Assembly: GCF_003576645.1 (NCBI RefSeq)
Contig: NC_044916.1
Location: forward strand, 25,623,244 to 25,687,243
Length of the DNA stretch: 64,000 nt
DNA from: Ipomoea triloba
Lineage: Eukaryota > Streptophyta > Magnoliopsida > Solanales > Convolvulaceae
Direction of reading: 5' to 3'
The translations under genes and the position numbers were made by a program. The notes below the pieces were generated by a model. It saw only the letters and a list, made by a program, of their open reading frames with translations. It had not been told where the DNA came from and made no database searches. Positions 46,681-58,061 of the stretch are shown here, piece by piece (position 1 is the stretch's first letter; every line of letters begins with the position of its first letter).

Positions 46681-47318
46681 TGGACCATGGTAGAGATAGT
46701 TATGCAGACCATGAATGTAATGCACATTTTTAATATATTAAAAGTAAATTTTTTGTGTACTGAATGTATATTATTTGATAGCATACAAAATTATATATTT
46801 TTAATACTCAAATAATATATTTTAAAATAGTGTACTCTATGTACACAAATAATGTACCTTTAGTATAGAGTTAATGTCATCTAAGGTTCTCCGAGTATAG
46901 TGGTTTAGCCACGTTTAGTCCTAAACTTTCAAATTACCACATGTGGTCCTTCGACTTTCAAATTGTTACCATCCGTGATCTAAGTTAATCACTTAAAGTC
47001 TTTCAACTATCAAATTTTAACCACACATGGTCCTTCAACTATCAAATTTTTACCACCCATGGTCCTTACAAGAGGACAATGGATGGTTAAATTTTTAAAA
47101 TTGAAGGACCGTGAGTGGTAAACTTAGACCACGGATGGTAACAATTTGAAAGTCGAAGAACCATGGGTGGTAATTTGAAAGTTTTGGACTAAACGCGGTT
47201 AAACCACTATACTCGGAGGACCCCATATGGCATTAACTCTTTTAGTATATTAAAAATGTACTTTTTATTTATGATTCATACAGTTGTGTCATGTGTGGAC
47301 CATGGTCCATAGAATAAT
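46681..47318. mobile_element. MITE, family A, interrupted by a nested MITE
   Basis: Left TGGACCATGGTAGAGATAG and right TGTGTGGACCATGGTCCATA. Outside the 46867-47240 insertion the two parts join into a normal family A element like 46255-46433. Confidence 0.65.
46867..47240. mobile_element. Foldback MULE-like MITE nested in family A element
   Basis: Ends AGAGTTAATGTCATCTAAGG and ATATGGCATTAACTCT are inverted, with long arms pairing inside (CCTTCGACTTTCAAATT with its complement). The TSD TTTAGTAT lies at 46859-46866 and 47241-47248; it belongs to the host family A sequence. Confidence 0.8.
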
Positions 47319-47349
47319 GATGGCAGGTAAGGTATCCCAACAACAAATT

Positions 47350-47790
47350 ATACCACTGATCATGGTCCACTTTGTAAGGTGAACCACTAACATAAGATAC
47401 ATTTTTAATATATTAAATATTTATATAATTTGTATATTGGATGTGGATTATTAGTAGTATATCAAATAATGCATTTTCAATACACAAATAATATACATTC
47501 AATTAATGTACTTTCAGTAAACAAATGATGTACTTTCAAGTAGTATATTAAAAAAGAAAATATTATGTGTATTTTCATTTTCTACTCTCAATTTTAGTCC
47601 ACACATAAAATTTAGATGTAGACACTTGTATGAGACCCACACGAAAAAAATAGCTTATCAGAACCGACCACATCAGGAAATAAAATATAGGGAGTAAGAT
47701 TTGAAAATACATATAAAACTCTATTAAAAATGTATCTTAGGTCAATTGTGAACCTTAAAAAGGTGGACCATACTCTATTGTATAATGATT
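47350..47790. mobile_element. MITE with GTCCACTTTGTAAGGTGAACC ends
   Basis: Left CATGGTCCACTTTGTAAGG, right CTTAAAAAGGTGGACCAT are inverted. Interior AT-rich with AATA(A/T)TG(C/T)A(C/T)TTTCA words. Related to families A/B. Confidence 0.55.
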
Positions 47791-47959
47791 CCTATCTCAA
47801 CTCAAGAGTCATGAGATAGTTAGGACTGAGAATAATAAGAAAGCCCAAAGGATTAAGAATTGCATGGGTGATTATAAGAGAAAGGGTCAAATATAATATT
47901 TCGTCAAGAATTGTTTGGAAAAATCTTTGGCATAGTCAACTCAATTGATTTTTGAGAGA

Positions 47960-48170
47960 TAAATATAGATAAAAGAGTTTATTATCGAAATGGTCCCTCG
48001 ATTATTGCAAAATTACCAATTTGGTCCTCGACAATTTTTCGTGCTCAATTAAGTCTCTCGACTTTGAAAAATTTAACCAATTTCGTCCTCTATTTATTTT
48101 GGCGTTAAACATCCGTTAAATTAGAACTAAATTGGTAATTTTTCATTAACTTATTATAATTTTTCATTTT
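47960..48170. mobile_element. Possible single TIR of a MULE-like element
   Basis: GAAATGGTCCCTCGATTATTG, CCAATTTGGTCCTCGAC and AATTAAGTCTCTCGACTTTG are the kind of words found in the TIRs at 37891 and 42976, but no inverted partner is found nearby. Probably a remnant. Confidence 0.4.
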
Positions 48171-48560
48171 GTTGTACGTAAATTAGTATTTTTGATATCT
48201 CGTTGAATTCATACCTTAATGAGTAATATATACAATTTAGTTATTAACATATTAAAATAACTATTTTTAAAAAATTCATTATACAAGTGAATTTTTAAAA
48301 AAATATTTACCTCCAAAATTTAGTAGTAAATATCCAATGTCGTTTTCTTTATAGTTTTCATCTCTAATCCATCTCAGAATCCCGCTCCATCAATAACATA
48401 CAAGCTTATTAGTAAGGAAGTTATAATAATATAATGAATACATTTTTTGATAAAAATAAAAGAAAATTAGAAGAACCTTTCTCGATCTAATATAATTGCA
48501 ATTAGCAAAAGAAATTGGAGAGCCAAGCTGCAAAATTAATATCTATCTTCAATCTTAAGT
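48171..48560. other. Intergenic, no gene seen
   Basis: AT-rich without recognisable features. Confidence 0.35.
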
Positions 48561-48573
48561 AATTTATAGCTTG

Positions 48574-48747
48574 CCAAAGACCTTGTGATCTAGTGGCACC
48601 CGGTGTCTCGGTTTACACTCCCACATGGATGATGGGAGTGGGTTCGAGCCTTAGTGGAGGCAACTGTTAACTCTTTGTGCTTCAGTAGGTTGAGAAAGTA
48701 GCTATGAATAGATACTACATTGTAACAGAGTCAGCAGTACTAAAAAA
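48574..48747 (+). mobile_element. tRNA-derived SINE, near full length, 13-bp TSD
   Basis: Best copy of the family. Head CCAAAGACCTTGTGATCTAG with A-box TGATCTAGTGG (48586-48596), B-box GGTTCGAGCC (48641-48650), body AACTGTTAACTCTTTGTGCT and TAGGTTGAGAAAGTAGC, tail ACATTGTAACAGAGTCAGCA then GTACT and eight A. The TSD AATTTATAGCTTG is perfect (48561-48573, 48748-48760). Noncoding, Pol III-type promoter. Confidence 0.95.
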
Positions 48748-49028
48748 AATTTATAGCTTGTTAATTTTGCTTATTAGATTTCTCCTCAATCAAAATAGAC
48801 AAGTAGTTAGCAAAAATTTTGTAGCAAAAGTAGTGTATATATGAAGATTCATGGAAGGAATTTGAAAAAAATTTACAAAATAACAAATATATTCTTTAAT
48901 AATTTGGAAATTATAAATAAATTGATAATAAAGTAATGGATTAAAATTGCCACTTTCAACATAATTAAAGGAGAAATTTCATATATATATATAGAATAAT
49001 AACAATATAGTATATATATATTCATACA

Positions 49029-49098
49029 TATTGGAATTTGAACCCAAAACTTCTTATTTGAGAAGTCACAGCTATTCCACTCAATCACAAGACCTTCA
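49029..49098 (-). mobile_element. tRNA-derived SINE, second type, partial
   Basis: The minus strand reads GTTGAAGGTCTTGTGATTGA, A-box TGATTGAGTGG and B-box-like GGGTTCAAATTCC, similar in layout to 30010-30112. No TSD found. Confidence 0.5.
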
Positions 49099-49354
49099 AC
49101 AAACATATATTGTTACGTAATTACGATCCTATAGATTTGTAATCTTATTTTATAGATGCTCCGTAATTAATATAAATAATTATTATAAATAAATATTCAC
49201 TAATGGCTTAATCTCAAATTTTACTCGGTTTTAAAAATTAAAGCTCAAACTCAGCTCCACTTCCACAAATCTCTAATTTTTTCAGCTCAAGATTGACTTG
49301 GCTCAAAATCATGCTAGAACTATTTGAACTTAACTCAAATATGTTTAATAATTT

Positions 49355-49785
49355 CTTTTAGGCGAGACGGTCTCACCATGAGACGGGTCGGTTTGGGTCA
49401 ATATGCAAATACGCACAAATGTCATACTTATATGCTCAAATGTAATGCTAATTATTAGGAATAAAATGTTTGTTACTTATGTTACTTATAAGGGTAAATG
49501 TAATATTTTTAAGGGAAAATACAATACTTTTCATTTCAATTTAAAAGTATTACATTTTTTCTCAAAAGTATTATATTTTTCATTATAAGTAAGAGGCACT
49601 TGTCAACATTATTTATTATGAAAAATGTTTTACTTTTTCTCTTATAAGTAACAAAAACTGTACTCTTGATTAGTATTACATTTGAGCATATAAGTATTAT
49701 ATTTGCATATATAAATATGACGTTTATATGTTGCTTCGACCCGTCTCACGAATAAGGATACGTGAGACGGTCTCACACAAGTGTG
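49355..49785. mobile_element. MITE, family D, longest copy
   Basis: Left GGCGAGACGGTCTCACCATG, right ACGTGAGACGGTCTCACAC, inverted. The interior pairs in part: GTTACTTATAAGGGTAAATG left and CTTATAAGTAACAAAAAC right, with AAGTATTACATTT words. A fragment lies in the PFD6 intron at 8890-9035. Confidence 0.7.
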
Positions 49786-49849
49786 ACCTTTTTTTTTTAT
49801 TTAAATATATATTATAACCAAATAGCGATGCAAAATTAAATATTAAATT

Positions 49850-50430
49850 TCTAATATACCAATTATATATATAGAGGCGCGCTCCCCTGCGAATTGCCGC
49901 CCAAGCAGGAAATGAGAATGCTTCACAGTCGTTCACGTGTCCAGATCAACGAATCATATGTACTTTTAAAAACATGACGCGGTGACATTTTTGTAAATAA
50001 CTCGAACTTTGGTGCAAGTAATTGTAATATAACTATATAAGTGCACCTAGTTTCACTTACAAGTGCACCTATTTTCACATACAAGTGCAAGTAATTTACC
50101 TTGTTAATATTCATGTACCTGGGTGCACCTAATTATAACATTAAGTGCACTTAGTATTGATGCTCAGTGTACAATTCACTTGCATCTGCAATAGATTTTA
50201 CTTGCATTTGCAATACATTTTACTTTCACTCGTGCACCTATTTTCACTTACAAGTGCAAGTAATTTACCTTGTTAACATTAATGCACCTAGGTGCACCTA
50301 TTTATAACGTTAGGTGCACCTATTTATAACGTTAGGTGCAACTACATTTGGGACACGTGGCGGGTGCGCTAAGAAGTGTTCTCAGTTTTTTCCTGGGCCA
50401 CATGTAGCCACCTGAACGCGATCCTATTTT
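49850..50430. mobile_element. Nonautonomous element with AAGTGCACCTA repeats
   Basis: Between GAGGCGCGCTCCCCTGCG (49875) and GCCACCTGAACGCGATCC (50425) lie about twelve variants of (A/T)AGTGCACCTA(G/T)TTTCA and TAACGTTAGGTGCAC in both orientations. CACGTG-bearing GACACGTGGC and CACGTGTCC mark the inner borders. Superfamily unknown. Confidence 0.5.
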
Positions 50431-51173
50431 AAAATTATATTTATAATATACATAAAATATATTTTAAAGTATAAAAAATTATAGACTCAGGAGCTGCTCG
50501 AATTGAGTACTAAAATAATCAAATTCGGCTCCATTCAGCAATCAAATAAGTGGATTTAAGATGTTTTTAAAATTATAATTTGTCCCTTAAAAAATAATTA
50601 CACCAATAAAATTTTAGAGGATAAATTATGAATTATAAAAACTTATAACTTTTGTTGATGAGAGTCGACAATAAGAGCAAGGTGTATAGAGGCATAGAGC
50701 AAGGTTGTACACCTTGTACAAAAGGCAAGTATATGATATAGAAAAGTAATTGCAAAGTATTGATGGATTTTTCACAAAAGGAAAAGAAGTTACAATTATT
50801 ACAATAATAGTTTTTTTTAAAAAAAATTAAATTATTACAAAATTTATATTTAAAATAAAAATAATATAGAAATAGTTTAATAAATTAAATATATCGTTTT
50901 ATCATTAAATTTATTTTGTATATATGCCTAAATTTACTCAAGGTTACAAGTTTGACTTCCAACATGAGCAGTCTATTAGCTTTAATTTCTTGGTTTAAAC
51001 CGGTGAGCTATAAGCAATAATATAGGTTGGTTTACCTCTTTTTAATTCTTTTCCGCTAGAGTTACAATATTTTTTGGTAAGTGTTTCCTTACATCAAATT
51101 CCCATAGTATAGTATATAGACACTTTTAGCCTAATAGCTCCTCTTCCTATCACCTGCTCTTCCTAGCTTGGCC
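50431..51173. other. Intergenic, no gene seen
   Basis: AT-rich; nothing recognised. Confidence 0.35.
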
Positions 51174-51178
51174 TGCCC

Positions 51179-53901
51179 TGTAACACCCCAATTTTCACCA
51201 CTTGGATTTATTACAAAATCCCTAATAATTTAATACATTGCGGAAGCGTCTAACCAGCAGAAAACTGGGTGTTACCGCCACGCTTAGGTATCTCTCCTAT
51301 ACCCAAACGCTAAGGCTAAACTTACAACCTCAAATAACCATGTCAACATACAAATATGTATGTATGGAAATAATTCTTCCAGGGTGTCTATTCTAGGATA
51401 GGGTAGTCCTCAACCTCGACTTCCATCCTATTCAGAACTCATCGGGCTTCAGGAGCCCATACTAGACAACATCTGTAAACACATCGAAGTGTAGTTAGCA
51501 CGACGGCTAAGTAAGGAAATCCATTGTCACTCGAAAGTAAACAAAGGTTTCGAAAACAACATAATATTCAGAAAATGTAAGCTTTACCCAACGGTTGCAT
51601 TCTACCTGCAATCATATTAACAACGAAGCAACACCATATGGTATATAAGTGACATCAGCACATAACACTACCACTTCCAAGAATTTCCACTTAATTCAAA
51701 GTGAGACTCACAACACACCCATTAATACTCGGGACACGACATTTTTAATACCCACTCATTCTCTCAGCGAATAGACTTCGCTCTGCAGTATGAATTAATC
51801 ATACAAAGACATCTCGCCATTCACTCAGCGAATAGACTTCGCTCTGCAGTATGAATAAATCATACAAGACATCTCACCATTCACTCAGCGAATAGACTTC
51901 GCTCTGCAGTATGAATTAATCATACAAGACACCTCACCATTCACTCAGCGAATAGACTTCGCTCTGCAGTATGAATAAATCATACAAGACATCTCACCAT
52001 TCACTCAGCGAATAGACTTCGCTCTGCAGTATGAATTAATCATACAAGACATCTAACCATTCACTCAGCGAATAGACTTCGCTCTGCAGTATGAATTAAT
52101 CATACAAGACATCTCACCATTCACTCAGCGAATAGACTTCGCTCTGCAGTATGAATTAATCATACAAAGACATCTCACCATTCTCTATACTCACATGACG
52201 ACTCAAAATAATTATACTTATCCAAATATGTTTCCAAAACACACACATTTGTCAATGGCTTTTCACCATGAAATTTCCAAGTGACAAGAGTCACACTTGT
52301 TTCTTAAAAACACAATTCTTCTTCCAAATTGATTGTGACATTCCAAAATTTCGTTACTATTTTTATTACAACATATTTTTGTCAAAATTGTTCCTAACCA
52401 TTCTTTTTCAGAAAATTCCAGCTTGGCGCAGTCCGAAAGATTGAGCCGGTAAAAATAGTTCCCGAACTCTTTTTCACTTGAAATTTTTATGGTAGAACCC
52501 CAACTTATAGTACTTGATGTCCATAAAAAGTTTTGGTCATTTTGATCCACGAATAAACACAGAAAATTCCATTTTTGCCCTTGGCAGTGTGCTGTCCAGA
52601 ATTTCTCTCTCTGGACCAGTTTTGGAAAAAAAAATTCGAAAACCATACTTATACTACTCCGATCATTATGAATTTTATATGCGGATTATACACTTATTGA
52701 ACTACATATCTGAGAAAAATGGAGTCAAAATACCTTACCAAATTTTCCCAATAAATCTCGGAAGTTACTGCCAGAATCTATCCTGATTTCCTTTCACTAT
52801 TTTCACAAGTATAAGCCTATATGGGCATCAATACAACATATACGTGCATAAATTAGCTATGAACATGTATACAAAAATTACAAAAAATCCAAAGTGTGGT
52901 TTCTTGAGTCAACTAGTAGATCCACAAACTTAACACATAATTTTCGCATAAAATTCCTAGTCACATAATTTACTAGCATTTGTTCACCTTCAAGTGACTA
53001 AACCAACTTAAGGGATTCCTTACCTCCTTAGAAGATTTTAAAAACCGTAAGAGTTGATGATGTCTTCCTTTGAGCCCTTCACCAAAGATCCTAAAAAAAA
53101 ATCACCATAATAACAACATTTTCATGCACCTCTAGCTTACACTTAAGTTCTAGGAAGGATTTAACCGAACAAAACCATAGTCTTACCTATGCTTAGAGCA
53201 CTTGAGTTGCATAGATGCTTAAGAGTTCTTGATCACAAGTGGAAGAAGACTAAGTTTTCTTTCTCTTCTTTTTCCCTTATGATTTTCGAAAATGTGGAGT
53301 AGGAGAGAGGGGATGATGGTTAGTTTGGCTTGAAGATTAAGGAACAAGTGCAACATTCCCATACCTCTTATGACATGCAATTAATGAACTAGCCAAGTGG
53401 TGATTAGGAGTGCCACATGTCAACTCCCTATGGTGGCTCCTTGAAGAACAAAATTTACTTTGCCAGTTTGGGGTTAAATCAGATGAAAGTTTGGATGATT
53501 ATAGCTTAATTCGGGAAAATTCTAACACCAAAATTATCCTAAAAATAATCCCGTCGACAATCACTAAAATTGGGAATTTTTCGGTATCTCGTGAAATATA
53601 GGTACAAGGTCCGTAACAATTTTGCCCCTTACAGTCCGTTTTAGATTTTCACTTGAACTAACTAGAGGTTCCGGCTTAATCGTATGGTACTTAATAATCA
53701 AATCTCTAGGAAAATTCGAATTGTATAAGCATCCTTTAACATTTTACGGTTCGTGACCGGTACGTAGATCGCAGCTTGTTAATGACTAGTCTCACTTATA
53801 AAAATCCTTCTGAAGTACCGAGAGATCACCTCATAAATATTATAGCCTAAAAAAAATATTTTTTCGAACCCTAACTTTGTCGGAAAAACCGAGGGGTTAC
53901 A
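51179..53901. mobile_element. Solo LTR of a Ty3/gypsy-type element, 2723 bp, 5-bp TSD
   Basis: It begins TGTAACACCCCAATTTTC and ends CCGAGGGGTTACA, with TG...CA termini inside a longer inverted repeat. The 5-bp TSD TGCCC lies at 51174-51178 and 53902-53906. TGTAACACCCC starts are common in plant gypsy LTRs. There is no PBS, PPT, gag or pol in the window next to it, so this is a solo LTR left after recombination between two LTRs. It contains a 60-bp tandem array (51765-52195). Short frames such as those at 52263-52786 overlap on both strands and are not supported as genes. Confidence 0.85.
51765..52195. repeat. 60-bp tandem array inside the solo LTR, seven copies
   Basis: The unit contains CACTCAGCGAATAGACTTCG, CTCTGCAGTATGAATTAATC and ATACAAGACATCTCACCATT. 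CTCTGCAG words start at 51781, 51842, 51902, 51962, 52022, 52082 and 52142, so the spacing is 60 (once 61). Copies differ at one to three bases. Confidence 0.95.
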
Positions 53902-53924
53902 TGCCCTATCTACACTCGCAAATT

Positions 53925-54260
53925 ATATCGTGGAACATGGTCCACAATGCATTGTGGACCATAATTATGGCTGATACTGTAGTTGTGTTGAACGGATAGT
54001 ACAGTTGTGTTGAAAATATACTGCAGTTGTGTTGAAATGAAACTGTAGTTGCGCGGAACAGAGACTGTTTATCCGTTCAACACAACTGCAGTATCCTTTC
54101 AACACAACTGCAGTATCCGTTCAACACAACTGCAGTATCAGTTCAACACAACTGCAGTTCCAGTCGGATGACACGGCCTTTGTTCCGCGCAACTATAGTT
54201 CCCTTTCAACACAACTGCAATATCAGCCATGCATGACCCATGGTCCACGGTATAACGACT
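53925..54260. mobile_element. MITE, family A relative, with GTTCAACACAACTGCAGTAT repeats
   Basis: Left ATCGTGGAACATGGTCCAC, right ACCCATGGTCCACGGTAT are inverted. The left arm holds CAGTTGTGTTGAA words, the right arm their complements TTCAACACAACTGCAGTA about six times, so most of the element can fold. Confidence 0.7.
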
Positions 54261-54836
54261 GATCTACACTCTCATTTCTTACTCTCAAATTCCTACTTTC
54301 TCTCATAAATCTTTGATGTAGACACTTTTCCTATGATTTAATTAATTAGGTGATGAAAATATTTTATTCTTGTTTGTATCCGTAAGGGAGTAGAATATAT
54401 GAGTACATGCATATATATCTCTTAATTAATATAAATCTTTTGTGCAATTCTTACCTTCGATTTTCAAATTAATAATTGTGGTCCGATCCTATGCACACCC
54501 TCAGGCCTCAGCTACTGCATTTCTATTTACTCCTCACAGTACACTGTACTATATAAAATATCTCATATTTTCACATTAATTAATTCACTTGATCACTAAT
54601 TAAATTTTTCATTTCAATATTTTATAAGTAAACAACAACATATTGGAAATGATGTTAGAAACTAGAAATACGAATCCGCGTTTGATAATGTGAACATATT
54701 GAATACGGAGTAAATATTAAACATGTTTGAAAAACTCATTAATGTTACACCATGCATTCATACATTACACCAATAATCCATATAATTTTCTTTCGATTTT
54801 AATTATCACCTAACTCCAATCTTCCATGTTAGCATA
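54261..54836. other. Intergenic, no gene seen
   Basis: AT-rich; nothing recognised. Confidence 0.35.
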
Positions 54837-54915
54837 TAATATATATAAACATAAATGTGCAATCCAATTATCAGCTTAGTCTTTTAGTTGAGATGGATTA
54901 AGCACGCTTCAATTT
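54837..54915 (+). mobile_element. LTR fragment of the TRIM family seen at 24982
   Basis: TGTTAGCATATAATATATAT, AAACATAAATGTGCAATCC and CTTTTAGTTGAGATGG match the 24982-25064 LTR. The PBS is missing, so it is a solo LTR or truncated copy. Confidence 0.7.
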
Positions 54916-55029
54916 TCCAGTCTTCTATGCGGGGCAAAATATAAATTTGTCGAGAAAAGGAAAGAGATAGCAAATGATTTCGGAAAATTCTTTGGTTGAA
55001 CTATTTTGTGGTCGTCTAGTTTTTCTCCG

Positions 55030-55113
55030 ATAGTTATACCATGGACCCGGATCCACCTTGCATCACAATTTACACATTCATTATGTAAATTATGGACATT
55101 CAGTATATAAATG
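55030..55113. mobile_element. Truncated family B MITE end
   Basis: ATACCATGGACCCGGATCCA followed by CCTTGCA and ACAATTTACACATTCA words; no second end before the palindrome. Confidence 0.4.
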
Positions 55114-55761
55114 TTGAAAAATTCTAAGATCTTCAATGAGTGATTAGAGGCCAATGTGTTCTTTCTATTATAAAATATGTGGCTAATAATCACCTTCATA
55201 TTTCTTGTGGACTTTGTGCATTAAAAATGTGAGGTGTAGAGTGTTTCGTCGCTAAAAAGGGTGGTTATGCCACTATAAATAGCCTAATTAGCTTTGTTAA
55301 CAAAACACACCAAAAAGTCTCTTCCTCATTTTAATTCCTTTGTTCCATTGTCTGAACAAAGCGAGGCTCGCCTGCGCTATAGTTGGTGTAAGTTTAGCGC
55401 AGCTAGTCTGTGTAATCTGTCAGAAGCGTGCCGAGAGACTAGTTGCGCTAAGCTCACTCCTTAACACCTTTCTCGGCACGCTTCCGACAGGTTACACAGA
55501 TTAGCTGCGCTAAGCTCACTTTGCTCAGACAATGGGAAGAATTAAAAAGGAGGAAGAGAGCTTTTGTTTTGTGTGTTTTGTTAACAAAGCTAATTAGGCT
55601 ATTTATAGTGGCCACCTCCTTTAGCCACAAAACACTCTACTCCTCACATTTTTAATGCACAAAGGCCACAAGAAATATAAAGGTGATTATGAGCCACATA
55701 TTTTATAACAGAAAGAACACACGGCCTCTAATCACTCAAACAAGAGCTCAGAATTTTTCAA
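55114..55761. repeat. Large inverted repeat, arms about 290-320 bp
   Basis: The left arm (55114-55436) and right arm (55471-55761) are inverted copies with scattered differences and small indels; the loop is about 34 bases. Matched words include GTGATTAGAGGCC / GGCCTCTAATCAC, CACTATAAATAGCCTAATTA / TAATTAGGCTATTTATAGTG and GAAGCGTGCCGAGA / TCTCGGCACGCTTC. Each arm carries a TATA-like CTATAAATAG pointing at the loop. It may be two head-to-head copies of one transposon end. Noncoding. Confidence 0.85.
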
Positions 55762-57264
55762 GTAAATGCGTTCCCTATATGTTAAGGAGTAGTTATACTA
55801 GGTAATGTTTGATTCACTAGAGGCTTAATGATTTAATAAGTACAATGGCTCCATAGAAAAATACATATTCAATGCTTATACTAAGTAGAATGAGTTCCAA
55901 ATAAGTGCAACAGCTTTCAATTCAGTGTCTTGAGTACTTGATTAACTTATGCATGACCGTTGCTATTGATCACCTTAATTTTTATGACCCGATGCTTCCG
56001 TGTTGGACCTAGTATAATTTTACAATTATTCCATCATTAGTCCCTTACTCCCGAGCTACTAGTGTAGCAGAGTCAAATAATTAAGGAGTAATATAATAAT
56101 AGCTACAGTTAGATCTATAAAACAAATAGATCGCGTATGCTCTTCATATTATATATATATATATATATATATAATCCTAATCAATACATGGATGCATACG
56201 TTTTGTTCCTGCAGCCCTACCTAGAAATTGACTATCATTAACACTGTCATTGGTTTAGTCATTTTTATGGTTTATTTAATTTTTAATTCTAATTCTTAAT
56301 TATAATTTGTATACCATATAAGAGCATTAATGATTTTCAATGGTAGAGACTAAATTATGTGAGAACCTATAAAACCATGCACAACTAGTGTGACCTCACT
56401 TCTTACCTCTCTCAACTATTTATTCTACTATGCAAATTCAATGCTTCAATTTTTTATTTAGATATATATTTGCAATTTTTACTAGAATGAATATATTGTG
56501 ACATCAAGTGTATTAATTTCTATCAATTACATTTTCCATCTATTATTAATGAGCTCTAATGGACCGTTGAGATTATACCTCACTTTTTATAGGACGACCT
56601 TGTTCACGTTTCATCTTGTCATTATATATTTATAAGGTTGATTGATTTACAAGAAGATTGTTAGTGTTTAGTATCAATACCCCATTTTGTAATTGATAAA
56701 TTTAAAATTTCATAGAAAATAAATTACTTAGAATATTGATTTCATTGTTTGGTTGGTAAGAAATAAGTTATTAAGAATAATAAGTATAAAGATTCTACTG
56801 CTCTTACATAATAAAAAATATATAGGGGAGGATAATATTGAAATTCATTGTGTAATTTTAATTTTCTAGCTCCTAAAGAGTGTGAAAAATAAAATATTAA
56901 AAAAAATAACAAATTCATTTTCCACAAATTTAAGAATTTTTTTTCATTCCAATAAATTCTCTATCAACTAAACAATATAACTTTAAAAAAAAAAATTTAT
57001 AAGAAAAATTCTATTCGGAAAATATTTCTTTAACCAAATACATCATATGTAATTAATTATGAATACATTGAATATGAATGAAAACGACTTAACATAAAAT
57101 AAAGAAATTGCTATGAAGGTTGACAGCTACTACACTGCTAGGAATGATTTTGAAACATATATAGCACACATGTCACTTTCTCTTCCTATCATTCTTCTCT
57201 GATTTCGTTCCTAGTCATAGCTCAGTGATCGAAAGATTGAGTACGAGTGTAGTGACTCAACAAA
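55762..57264. other. Intergenic, AT-rich
   Basis: An AT microsatellite lies at 56148-56173. A repeat shared with 57930-58060 and 59285-59450 lies at 56190-56330. No gene seen. Confidence 0.4.
56190..56330. repeat. Dispersed repeat, copy 1 of 3
   Basis: TTGTTCCTGCAGCCCTACCT, GACTATCATTAACACTGTCA and GGTTTAGTCATTTTTATGGT recur in similar form at 57930-58060 and 59285-59450, about 1.5 kb apart and in the same direction. Confidence 0.6.
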
Positions 57265-57815
57265 TATTTTATGTGTTTGGTAACCCGTAAAATGACTTCT
57301 AGAAAATGTTTTCCGAGTTTTCTGTGTTTGGCAACGTCAGGAAAATGTGGTTAATGGAAAATGTTTTCCGTTCCCAAGGAAAATCAGTTCATTTTTCCGG
57401 AAAATGACTTACGGAATATTTTTCCGTAAGTCATTTTACGGAATCGCCAGAATAGTTGTTTCGCATGTTTTCGACCAAAACCAAGCCATATCACCCATGA
57501 ACATGGACCAAGGAGGTGGAAACCGCCGAAAACCGTTGCTACATTTTTTTAAATTTATTTTTTATTTTTTTTATAAATTCTATTTTTTTATTAAATACCA
57601 TTATTTTAATAAATATTATAATTTTTTATATTTTAAATAAAACAATTACAATGTTTAAATATACAATTCTATCCCTTTTCCAGAAAATAAACCAAACACA
57701 CAAAGACAGTTTTCCATAATACATCCAAACACCGGAAAATGAAACTGTTTTCCGGAAAATGACTCCAGAAAATATTTTCCAGAAGTCATTTTCCTGCTTT
57801 CCAAACGGACCCTTA
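57265..57815. mobile_element. MITE, family E
   Basis: The left arm is TGTTTGGTAACCCGTAAAATG, AGAAAATGTTTTCCG; the right arm CGGAAAATGACTCCAGAAAA, TTTTCCTGCTTTCCAAAC. ATTTTCC/GGAAAAT words are repeated throughout. The core is AT-rich with a small GGAGGTGGAAACCGCC motif in place of the CCA/GGT tract of the other two copies. Confidence 0.7.
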
Positions 57816-57935
57816 GTTTGAATCTTTAATGGGAGAGGATCTCAGCCTGAGAGCAAAAAGTAAGCATTCAAAACCTGCCACAAAGAGAGCTCACTTGCCA
57901 TTTGAGCTACCCCATTGGGTTGAGGAGCCCTTTTA
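57816..57935 (-). mobile_element. tRNA-like SINE, third type, tentative
   Basis: The minus strand reads GGGTAGCTCAAATGGCAAG (A-box-like) and GCAGGTTTTGAATGC (B-box-like) 45 bases later, then CTCAGGCTGAGATCCTCTCC. No poly-A or TSD identified. Confidence 0.4.
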
Positions 57936-58060
57936 ATTAATACATATACATACATCTTGTTACTGCAGCCATAGGTTTAGTCATTTTTTTTTGGTTTATT
58001 TAATTTATAATTCTAATTTTGTTTTTTTTTCCTCTCCTTTCTAATAGCAAAAAGAATATG
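57930..58060. repeat. Dispersed repeat, copy 2 of 3
   Basis: TTGTTACTGCAGCCATAGGT, TTAGTCATTTTTTTTGGTTT and TAATAGCAAAAAGAATA match copies at 56190 and 59285. Confidence 0.6.
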
Positions 58061-58061
58061 G

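Noticed and set aside
51765..52195. CRISPR-like regular repeat spacing
   Set aside because: The 60-bp units are contiguous with no unique spacers, inside a plant LTR.
52263..52786. Opposed 127-aa and 90-aa frames within the solo LTR
   Set aside because: They overlap each other on opposite strands and resemble no known protein; LTRs often have chance frames.
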